Made by a program: the position numbers and the translations under genes
Shown: in pieces, positions 26,998-33,806 of the stretch
Position numbering within the stretch: position 1 is the first letter of the stretch
How the letters are laid out: every line of letters begins with the position of its first letter
Assembly: GCA_002261155.1 (NCBI GenBank)
Contig: NKXN01000062.1
Location: 1 to 64,000 of the forward strand
Direction: 5' to 3'
DNA: 64,000 nt
Source: Bacillaceae bacterium SAS-127
Lineage (GTDB): Bacteria > Bacillota > Bacilli > Bacillales > Domibacillaceae
Notes under the pieces: model-generated
Told to the model about the DNA's origin: nothing
Seen by the model: the letters and a program-made list of their open reading frames with translations, nothing else
Database searches by the model: none

Positions 26998-27521
26998 ACA
27001 TGATTTACAGTGCGTGGGAGTGGATTCGTGCCTCGGGCATGACCGCTTATTTACTATTATTTATTGCTAACGTAGCAGGGATGATGTTTAAAGGGAATAT
27101 TTCCTCTAAAAAGGGACGACCGATCTTATTAATGGTCCATCAAACAGCTGGTTGGCTCGCATTACTGCTTTCTGCCTTTCACGCGATGACGCTATTGTTT
27201 GATCATTATGTTCCCTATACAATTACGGAACTATTGATTCCTTTTACAGCTGCTAATGAACCACTAGCCTCCGCAGCTGGAACGCTCGCTTTCTATATCG
27301 TAGTACTCCTCTTTTTTTCTTCTGATGTGATGAAGGAGATAGGAAGAAAATGGTGGAGGGCGATTCACTTTCTTGCTTTACCGGCTTATGTTTTAGCCCT
27401 CATTCATGGGGTACTAATTGGATCTGATTCAGGGACTATATGGGTGATCGTATTCTATGCGATGACTTTTGCGATCGTTGTTGTATTGTTTTTTGTTCGG
27501 TTAGTGACGACGAGATCATAA
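26994..27521 (+). CDS. Bis-heme-like membrane protein (ferric reductase-type helices)
   Basis: 175 residues with about five membrane helices. Two helices carry paired histidines: HQTAGWLALLLSAFH (13 residues between) and HFLALPAYVLALIH (12 between). This spacing is the mark of stacked b-type hemes in ferric reductase-like and NADPH-oxidase-like membrane domains. It lacks the FAD/NADPH domains of true ferric reductases, so electrons must come from a partner. Overlap with apbE suggests that a flavinylated protein or quinol is that partner. Substrate and direction are not shown by sequence. Confidence 0.75.
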   Translation: MNMIYSAWEWIRASGMTAYLLLFIANVAGMMFKGNISSKKGRPILLMVHQTAGWLALLLSAFHAMTLLFDHYVPYTITELLIPFTAANEPLASAAGTLAFYIVVLLFFSSDVMKEIGRKWWRAIHFLALPAYVLALIHGVLIGSDSGTIWVIVFYAMTFAIVVVLFFVRLVTTRS

Positions 27522-27583
27522 ATCATTTTTTCTTTCTACTTGCTTCTGTGTACAATAATAAGAAAAAGAAAGATGTGAATGCT

Positions 27584-28264
27584 ATGTATATATTATTGGC
27601 AGAAGATGATAAAAAACTAGGGCGTTTAGTAGCACATATGTTAGGAAAAGAGGCGCATACTGTTGATTGGGTGACCGATGGAGCCGCTGCCATCGACTAT
27701 ACATCCTCGATTGATTACGATCTTGTGATTTTGGATTGGATGATGCCTGAAATGAGCGGAATTGATGTGTGTAAGCAGTTAAGAGCTACCAACTTTCAAG
27801 GGTTAATTATGATGCTAACGGCGAAAGACGATGTACTTGATCGAGTCGAGGGATTAGATGCTGGAGCGGATGATTACATCGTCAAGCCATTTGAATTTGA
27901 TGAACTATTAGCGAGAGTTCGAGCGCTAGGAAGACGATCGAAGCTATCTTTTATCGATAGTGTGATCCAAGTAGGGGAGTTAACATTAGATCAAACGAAT
28001 CATAAAGTTTGTCGTCAAGGAAAAGAAATTCAATTAACACCGAAAGAGTATCAGCTATTACAGCTGTTAATGACGAACGAGGAACAAGTGTTACCTCGGG
28101 AAGTGCTTCTTGATAAAATCTGGGGCATTGATGCTGATGTGTCCGCTAATAATTTGGATGCTCTCGTGCGACTCGTGAGAAAGAAAGTGGAAGATCCGAA
28201 CGGTGAACGGTTAATTCATAGCATTCGAGGGATTGGCTATAAATTGGTGAGACTGGATGTTTAA
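27584..28264 (+). CDS. OmpR/PhoB-family response regulator
   Basis: 226 residues. A receiver domain (about 1-115) has the phosphorylation Asp in LVILDWMMPEM and the Lys in IVKPFEFDE. The C-terminal winged helix (about 130-226) has LTPKEYQLLQLLM and SIRGIGYKL. The start at ATG 27584 gives the proper MYILLAEDD N terminus; upstream in-frame codons run into the preceding gene. It overlaps the kinase gene by eight bases and forms a two-component pair inside the redox operon. The ribosome binding site is weak. Confidence 0.9.
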   Translation: MYILLAEDDKKLGRLVAHMLGKEAHTVDWVTDGAAAIDYTSSIDYDLVILDWMMPEMSGIDVCKQLRATNFQGLIMMLTAKDDVLDRVEGLDAGADDYIVKPFEFDELLARVRALGRRSKLSFIDSVIQVGELTLDQTNHKVCRQGKEIQLTPKEYQLLQLLMTNEEQVLPREVLLDKIWGIDADVSANNLDALVRLVRKKVEDPNGERLIHSIRGIGYKLVRLDV

Positions 28265-29552
28265 TCGGACAAGAAAGCGTTTAACCGTTTTATTTACTGG
28301 ACTGATGATGATGTTTCTGCTCGTTTTCATTGTGATTACATACACGCTATTATCCTCCTCGATTTTTCAAGATCAACGAGAAGCGGTCATTCGGCTTGTG
28401 CACGAGGAGCGGGCAGAACATGGAAGAGATTTGTTGAGCGGTCATTTAGACAAAGAGAAGAAAGAAGACGACGAGCATGAACATGATTATTCTGACGTGC
28501 AAACCTTTTATTATATCGTCTCGAAAGATGGTCAGTTTTTCGATGCTGAAGAAGGGCTTCCTTATGTCACGCCTGTTGTTTTAGACAAACTTAAAGCATG
28601 GCGGCCGGATGAGCTAGAAATCCATCGGGAAACGGTGATCGATCAAAATGGAGTTGAAAAAAAGATTTTATTTGCTGCTGAGCCCGTGTTAAAAGAAGGG
28701 GAATACGTCGGTACTGTGATTGCTGGTACGAATGTGACAGCACAGCAAAACGTATTGGATAAATTATTAATAGTTTTAACGAGCTTAGTCGTTCTATTTC
28801 TGCTCTTATCTTTATGGTTAGGCTACTTTATGGCTGGAAAAGCAATGGTGCCGATATTACGATCGTTTCAACGTCAAAAAGAATTTGTTAGTGATGCTTC
28901 TCATGAATTGCGGACGCCATTGGCGATTATGCAATCTTCTTTAGAAGTGATTGAAGCGGAAGATCAACAACATTTATCTACTTTCTCACAACAAATTATG
29001 CAAGACATGAAAGAGGAAGTGAAACGAATGACGAGGCTCGTGTCTGATTTATTAACGATGGCACGTTCGGATTCAGGCAAGATCGAATTTTACCCTACTA
29101 TATTTGACTTAAAGGAAGTGCTTGAACAGCTTGTTCGTTCGTTTCTTCCGTTGGCCAATCAAATGGGGATTACGATAGAGTACTCAGCTTCTTCCTCTAT
29201 CTTGATGACGGCAGATAAAGAACGAATCACTCAACTGCTATATATTTTGATCGATAACGCGATTAAATATAATCGGCGAGGTGGGAAAGTGGTTCTAACT
29301 GTTCGTCGTGAAGGAAAAGATGTTGACATCCTTGTTGAAGATACCGGGATTGGGGTTCCTAGTGATCAGCTGTCGCGTATTTTTGATCGCTTTTACCGGG
29401 TGGATAAAGCAAGGTCAAGAGAATTGGGCAGCAACGGCATCGGTTTATCGATTGCCAAATGGATTGTGGAATCACACGGGGGAAAGATTGACGTTTCGAG
29501 TACGGTAGGAAAAGGCACGACCTTTCATCTACAAATACCAATCAAAGAATAA
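28257..29552 (+). CDS. Membrane sensor histidine kinase with acidic/His sensor loop
   Basis: 431 residues. Membrane helices lie at about 10-33 and 168-195 and enclose an extracytoplasmic sensor of about 135 residues. Within it is KEDDEHEHDYSD, a likely metal-binding patch like those in two other exported proteins of this operon. The cytoplasmic part has the H box FVSDASHELRTPLAIMQ, the N box DNAIKY, G1 EDTGIGV and G2 NGIGLSIAKW. It should sense an envelope signal, possibly a metal or redox condition, and control the operon through the adjacent regulator. The signal is inferred. Confidence 0.88.
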   Translation: MFNRTRKRLTVLFTGLMMMFLLVFIVITYTLLSSSIFQDQREAVIRLVHEERAEHGRDLLSGHLDKEKKEDDEHEHDYSDVQTFYYIVSKDGQFFDAEEGLPYVTPVVLDKLKAWRPDELEIHRETVIDQNGVEKKILFAAEPVLKEGEYVGTVIAGTNVTAQQNVLDKLLIVLTSLVVLFLLLSLWLGYFMAGKAMVPILRSFQRQKEFVSDASHELRTPLAIMQSSLEVIEAEDQQHLSTFSQQIMQDMKEEVKRMTRLVSDLLTMARSDSGKIEFYPTIFDLKEVLEQLVRSFLPLANQMGITIEYSASSSILMTADKERITQLLYILIDNAIKYNRRGGKVVLTVRREGKDVDILVEDTGIGVPSDQLSRIFDRFYRVDKARSRELGSNGIGLSIAKWIVESHGGKIDVSSTVGKGTTFHLQIPIKE

Positions 29553-29565
29553 CGGAGTGAAGACG

Positions 29566-30111
29566 ATGTGGATAAAGAAAATAGCTATAATGATAGCAAC
29601 GATCTTAATGTTACTTTTTATTAGTTCTCCGGGCTTCATTAATATCGTTCATGCGGATGAATATGAACATCACGATGAAAGTCATGAGGATGGAGAAAAT
29701 GAAGTGCTGAAAGAAGGGGGAGAATTGATCGGATGGGCAGGGATTGCTAGTTTTGGATTAGCGGCAACACTTTTTCCTTTAAGAAAACTAATTAAACCAG
29801 TGAAAAAACGTTGGCCAGACAAAGCGGCCCATACAGCGAAAGCCGCTCGACTATCCGGGAAATGGCATATGTCGATCGGGGTTCTGACATTATTAATGGC
29901 ATCTATTCACGGGATTATGATGTTTTTGGCCGAACGAGAATTAGAACTGAGGGAATATATGGGGATCGGTGCGACGGTGCTCATGGCGATTGCCGCTGTC
30001 ATCGGTTATATTTTATCCGCTAATAAAAGATCAAAAGGCACTCGATTTACTCATATGGGCGTGTTAGGGATAGCCGCTGTTATGACGTTGATCCATCTCG
30101 CTCTTTCATAA
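29566..30111 (+). CDS. Exported His/acidic, bis-heme-like membrane protein
   Basis: 181 residues from ATG 29566, seven bases after CGGAGTG. A signal peptide ends near IVHA-DEYE, followed by an acidic His-rich segment (EYEHHDESHEDGE). Four membrane helices follow. Two carry histidine pairs exactly 13 residues apart, in HMSIGVLTLLMASIH and HMGVLGIAAVMTLIH, as in b-type cytochromes with two hemes. It follows the kinase gene by 13 bases. Together with the protein at 26994 it gives two predicted cytochromes in one operon. I do not know a named family for it. Confidence 0.7.
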   Translation: MWIKKIAIMIATILMLLFISSPGFINIVHADEYEHHDESHEDGENEVLKEGGELIGWAGIASFGLAATLFPLRKLIKPVKKRWPDKAAHTAKAARLSGKWHMSIGVLTLLMASIHGIMMFLAERELELREYMGIGATVLMAIAAVIGYILSANKRSKGTRFTHMGVLGIAAVMTLIHLALS

Positions 30112-30112
30112 A

Positions 30113-30146
30113 AATATTCGGCACTGATTGTTCAGTGCCGAATATT
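30113..30146. terminator. Bidirectional terminator closing the redox operon
   Basis: AATATTCGGCACTGA, a TTGT loop and TCAGTGCCGAATATT make a perfect 15-base-pair stem between convergent genes ending at 30111 and 30149, with A and T tracts on the sides. Confidence 0.85.
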
Positions 30147-30148
30147 GT

Positions 30149-30706
30149 TTATAGTGGGTTTTCGCCAAAACGCTCCCAAAGTTTGGGGAATTTCGGAGCC
30201 AAGTCTTCTTCGTCCTCCCAATCAAACGTAATATTAGATGTATGATCACAATTACTGCCTTTTTCTTTCATTTTTGCTAAAAACGTCTCGTAAAGCTCAT
30301 CATTCCATTCCGTTTCTCCCGTATGATGAATAGAAAAAGCATCAAAGCCAAGCTCTAAAAATTCTTCTAATTGAGGCAGACCTTCTTCGCTAAGGGTCTC
30401 CTCATTGATGTAATCACTTAAAAATTCAGGATTTTTTAAAGTCTGAGTGTATGTCTTTTCACCTTGCGAAATGAGCCACCCTAAGAAATAATCAAAGCAA
30501 TCATCAGAACAGCCGCCCATTATGATATAAGCTGCTCCCCACAAGTCTGATGTGTAAGCTTCTTTCATTAGGTTGGTCAGGTGAATTTCAAAGTCGATAC
30601 TTTCTTCGAGGTTTTGTTCGGATAGAAACTCTTCTATCCACTCTATTTTCTCCTCTTGATGCTTATTCGCTTCTTCAATCAAATGCCAGAATGCTTCTTT
30701 ATTCAT
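30149..30706 (-). CDS. DUF4240 domain-containing protein
   Basis: 185 residues, very acidic. The block MNKEAFWHLIEEA at the N terminus and LWGAAYIIMGGCSDDCFDYF in the middle are the signature of DUF4240. This family of unknown function is common in Bacilli and actinobacteria, and related domains occur in polymorphic-toxin immunity proteins. No toxin gene is adjacent. It starts behind TAAGGAGACAACGG and has its own promoter region in the 30707-30840 gap. Confidence 0.82.
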   Translation of the reverse strand: MNKEAFWHLIEEANKHQEEKIEWIEEFLSEQNLEESIDFEIHLTNLMKEAYTSDLWGAAYIIMGGCSDDCFDYFLGWLISQGEKTYTQTLKNPEFLSDYINEETLSEEGLPQLEEFLELGFDAFSIHHTGETEWNDELYETFLAKMKEKGSNCDHTSNITFDWEDEEDLAPKFPKLWERFGENPL

Positions 30707-30840
30707 CCGTTGTCTCCTTATAATAAGATGTGTTTAAATTTCATTATATTCTCTTTTCATTATAGTGGCAAAAGAAGAGAGTATGTAAAAGTTTTAGATG
30801 AAGTTGAAAAATAGAATAATTAACCGCTAATAAGAAATAA

Positions 30841-30984
30841 TAAAGTGAAACTTCAATCCGTGGGGGTTTTCTTCATCCCCCACGGATTGTTAGTTGAACG
30901 GATCGGGCGTTTACGGGCTGTTGATCTCCCACCTACATGTCTGCGCTTCTTCTGCCGGGTTGAGGTGGGAGTCTTACAGCCCGT
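30841..30984 (-). ncRNA. Stand-alone omegaRNA-like / IS605-type right-end element
   Basis: Read on the minus strand, a two-layer hairpin comes first: ACGGGCTGT and ACAGCCCGT outside (30976-30984 with 30913-30921), CTCCCACCT and AGGTGGGAG inside (30963-30971 with 30926-30934). It is followed by a second perfect hairpin, CAATCCGTGGGGG with CCCCCACGGATTG (30854-30889), and then GAAGTTTCAC. The order (multi-stem scaffold, final G/C-rich hairpin, A/T-rich TTCAC end) is like the right ends of tnpB-bearing elements. There is no tnpB reading frame on either side: the flanks are intact genes at 30149 and 31029. It may be a non-autonomous element or a retained structured RNA. Confidence 0.5.
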
Positions 30985-31028
30985 TAATGCGGGATAAAAG
31001 TTGATTATTCGAAAGGAAGGGATGCAAG

Positions 31029-31655
31029 ATGTCTTTAGAATGGTTTGACCGAGTTAGTGAAGAATTGCAGGAGCATTTAGAGGCGATCTGTGAAAAATAT
31101 GATCAAATTGGTCATATGACAGTAGATCGAGCATCGAAGCATCCGAAAATAGAGTTTTTTGTCGAAACGGATGAAAATGAAGGGGAATATTTCTGTTCTT
31201 TATTTTTCGATCCGTATAATGAAGAATTTTATGTAAAAACGTTTGAATTGGATGTTGATTATATGTCTAAAACGATCTTGCCGGATATGGAAGATATCGT
31301 TGATGAGGTGCATGAAAGCTTCCATGAATTTATTGAAGGAATGGATGATTACTCTTTTGTGATGGATGAGTTTAAATCGGATGATGACGATTATGAGGAA
31401 ATAGCAGTGGAATGGATGACACCAGAAGTGACAGCCTATGCTCATAAAGATGAGGTAGAAGTCACCTATCAATTCGGTGTCGTTCAAGAAACTGGAGACG
31501 GAGTATTGCGGCGAGTCAACCATATTCAAACGGTTGATGAAGAGTTGCTAGAGGATGTCACGAATTTTGTCTTTAGTAAAGAGGAAGCCAATACGATTAT
31601 AGCGATGATTGCTAGTCATGTTGACAAATTAAGTGAATTTGATTTTGTAGAATAG
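31029..31655 (+). CDS. Conserved-looking acidic hypothetical protein
   Basis: 208 residues, strongly acidic, soluble, with no signal peptide. It alternates strand and helix-rich segments and ends in a helical block (NFVFSKEEANTIIAMIASHV). I do not recognise the family and see no catalytic motif. The ribosome binding site GAAAGGAAGGGATGCAAG supports the start. Codon use is like that of the neighbours, so it is probably a real gene. It is flanked upstream by the omegaRNA-like element. Confidence 0.65.
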   Translation: MSLEWFDRVSEELQEHLEAICEKYDQIGHMTVDRASKHPKIEFFVETDENEGEYFCSLFFDPYNEEFYVKTFELDVDYMSKTILPDMEDIVDEVHESFHEFIEGMDDYSFVMDEFKSDDDDYEEIAVEWMTPEVTAYAHKDEVEVTYQFGVVQETGDGVLRRVNHIQTVDEELLEDVTNFVFSKEEANTIIAMIASHVDKLSEFDFVE

Positions 31656-31718
31656 GAAAAGAGAGATCATTAGCTAGTTTTGAAAGGAGGCGAACAAGGA
31701 TATATCCCTGTTCGCTTT

Positions 31719-32437
31719 TTAAATGACTTGATCATTCGTTTTCGTTAAATCCCAAGAGGTGATCATCGCAATGGGAAGTTCTTCCGACGTACCATTGGCG
31801 TAATAAGAAGGGCTTCGAGTTTTTTATTGCTCTGTTGATAGCTTTCAAATAAATACTCCACGTCAAAAATGTTCGCTTCTTTCTTTATAAAAGCTAGTGT
31901 AGATGTACTTTGTTCAGTAAGAAGGTCTTGAACGGTGACGTCAAATAGGGTTGGGGAGCCATCTATTTGTTGATGAGCCATCCATTTTAGAATGTCTTTT
32001 CCAGTAAGAAGCCCTTTGCAGCCGCCTTTAGTAAATACGGGGTATTCGGAATAGGAGAACTGCTTTATCATTTGCAATACTTCGGTTAAAGAGGTATGGA
32101 GTTCAACCGTGCGTACAGGTTTAGATGCAATGGAAAGAGCATCTGCCGGTTTAGCGATCAGTGCATCAATTTGTTCTATTCGTTTAACAATTTCTTCATG
32201 TGGCTCGGCAATATAAGAATGAGCCTCCGTTTTTTGATGAACAATCGCATTTCTTAGTTTAGCAAATTGCTTTAATTCGTCTAAATGTGTGCGGACGACT
32301 GCATGCTGTTGAGCGGAAGTATGGAGTATTTCAATAAAGGAATGTTGAGCTTGTTTAGGAACAAGTTGTTTTAACTGTTGATGAATCCGGTTAAAAGCTA
32401 CTTCGAATCGTAAAGACCTCTCATTTTTTTCTATCAT
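31719..32437 (-). pseudogene. HEPN-like plus CBS-domain protein, frameshifted near its end
   Basis: The main frame (32437 to 31763) gives a helical N-terminal domain (about 1-105) ending in LRNAIVHQKTEAHSYI, then a CBS pair (about 108-224). RNAIVH fits the R-x4-H motif of HEPN domains. The last residues of this frame (MVRRKNFPLR) do not fit a CBS domain. A neighbouring minus frame supplies NGTSEELPIAMITSWDLTKT and a stop at 31719, which is the proper CBS ending. One missing base near CCATTGG (31792-31798) explains it. CBS pairs usually bind adenosyl ligands and control the attached domain. Whether the HEPN part is a nuclease or a structural domain is unknown. Confidence 0.65.
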
Positions 32438-32782
32438 TCATCTGTCTCTCCTCTTTTCTTGAATGTTCTTTTGATTAAGTTTGTCCTATTTATTGATTGT
32501 TTATTTCAGAAATGAATTAGAAAGTCTCCGAACAGCTCGTTAGAACATGTGAATGAGAAAAAACAAAAAGAAAATTGATTTTTTTGTCGAAACAAGGGAA
32601 AATAATAAACATATCTTTTTTTAAAATGTGAAAATAGTCAACATTCAAGCCTTTAAATATGGAATTAGCTACAATAACATTATTTTCATCGGCACGCTAG
32701 TTCATACTATGATATCCAAAGGAGGATGGATACTGGATAAGGCAGCAAGATTCATCTACTATCTAAAAAAGAGAGGCCTAAG
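32438..32782. other. Divergent intergenic region, regulatory DNA only
   Basis: AT-rich DNA between the divergently read CBS gene and the HTH-PAS regulator. It should hold both promoters. A lone AAAGGAGGATG near 32718 resembles a ribosome binding site but leads only to a four-codon frame. No other gene or structured RNA is seen. Confidence 0.5.
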
Positions 32783-33319
32783 ATGAGAGATTGGTTAATA
32801 CAGTTAAGGAAGAATAAAAGTTTAACGCAAGCAAATATAGCGGAACAAGTGTTTATTGATCGCAGTTACTATGCACAAATTGAACAAGGAAAAAGAGATC
32901 CTAGTATCGGTGTAGCGAACCAAATCGCTAAATTATTACATTTTCATCCATCTTTATTTTATTCAGAATTTTTAGAAAACCCCCTTGAAGAGGCCATCAA
33001 AGGCTCTCCAGTCGTTGTAGCTCATTGTGATTTACAATTACGGTACACATGGATCTACAACCCTCATTTAAATTTCCATTGGCAGGAATGTATCGGAAAA
33101 CGAGACGATGAAATCATGATGAATGAAGGATCGATAAGTTTAATGAATGTCAAACGGCAAGTGATTGAAAAAGATATGATTATACGAGAAAAAATTTGGT
33201 TTCCGCTTTCTGGTCGTACTTTACTTTATGATGTATATGCTCGTTCACTAAAGCGGGAAGGGAGAATTATCGGGGCCATGACGGTGTCAACAATGCTTAA
33301 AAATATAGAAAATAAATAA
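32783..33319 (+). CDS. XRE-type HTH regulator with C-terminal PAS-like domain
   Basis: 178 residues. An Xre-family helix-turn-helix covers about 1-62 (LRKNKSLTQANIAEQ and YYAQIEQGKRDPSIG). The remainder (about 73-175) looks like a PAS domain: a start at VVVAHCDLQLRYTWIYN, a middle helix region and a final GRIIGAMTVSTML strand. This is a one-component sensor-regulator layout. The start follows AGAGAGGCCTAAG. Target genes are not evident, but it is divergent from the CBS-domain gene. The PAS call is from pattern only. Confidence 0.7.
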   Translation: MRDWLIQLRKNKSLTQANIAEQVFIDRSYYAQIEQGKRDPSIGVANQIAKLLHFHPSLFYSEFLENPLEEAIKGSPVVVAHCDLQLRYTWIYNPHLNFHWQECIGKRDDEIMMNEGSISLMNVKRQVIEKDMIIREKIWFPLSGRTLLYDVYARSLKREGRIIGAMTVSTMLKNIENK

Positions 33320-33444
33320 GTATTTTTTATCCGCTCTCCGAAAGTGGCAGATTGTCACAAAACATTTATTTAATATGTATTTTTGTTATAATTTAACTCT
33401 AGCGTTTTATAGAAAAAACGACATGAAATGCAGAGGTGAGTAGA

Positions 33445-33627
33445 ATGAAAAGCAAATGGACAGGTTCAGATTTCACGAAATGGATCGAGACACTTGATGA
33501 ACCATATCGTTCGTACTTGAGAAGTAAGATGACAGAAGTGTTAGCGCTTTTCATGGAAAACCCCGAAAAAGCTAATCTATATGTTCAGCAATTAAAAGAT
33601 AGCATGGAGCTTAAAAAAAAGAAATGA
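33445..33627 (+). CDS. Small helical hypothetical protein
   Basis: 60 residues from ATG 33445 behind AGAGGTGAGTAG; an in-frame GTG at 33436 is part of that site. The protein is helix-prone with a charged Lys-rich end and no cysteines or membrane segment. I do not recognise a family. A terminator-like hairpin about 90 bases downstream supports a real transcript. Confidence 0.55.
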   Translation: MKSKWTGSDFTKWIETLDEPYRSYLRSKMTEVLALFMENPEKANLYVQQLKDSMELKKKK

Positions 33628-33681
33628 TAAATATGTTTCCTTTTGCAAAGTTATATGTTATATTAATCAAGCGATGAGCTA

Positions 33682-33755
33682 ATTTGCGTAAGTCGAATCA
33701 CATGCCGTTAGAGGTTAAACATCTGGATGTGGCCAGATGGTTTTTCGCCGCAAAT
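33682..33755 (+). ncRNA. Possible structured RNA with internal terminator-like hairpin
   Basis: An outer stem ATTTGCG (33682-33688) and CGCAAAT (33749-33755) encloses an inner hairpin CATCTGG/CCAGATG (33720-33726 with 33733-33739) followed by TTTTT. The inner part alone would serve as a terminator for the small gene upstream. The outer stem is unexpected for a plain terminator. I cannot match it to a known RNA class. Confidence 0.35.
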
Positions 33756-33763
33756 ACGTCAAA

Positions 33764-33806
33764 AAAGAGGCTGTCACTAAGGAATGTTCCTTAATGACAG
33801 CCTCTT
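33764..33806. terminator. Terminator of the yfhO operon
   Basis: AAAGAGGCTGTCA and TGACAGCCTCTTT form the main stem, with AAGGAA/TTCCTT inside. The yfhO stop (33791-33793) is part of the structure. A and T runs flank both sides, so it can act in both directions. Confidence 0.75.
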
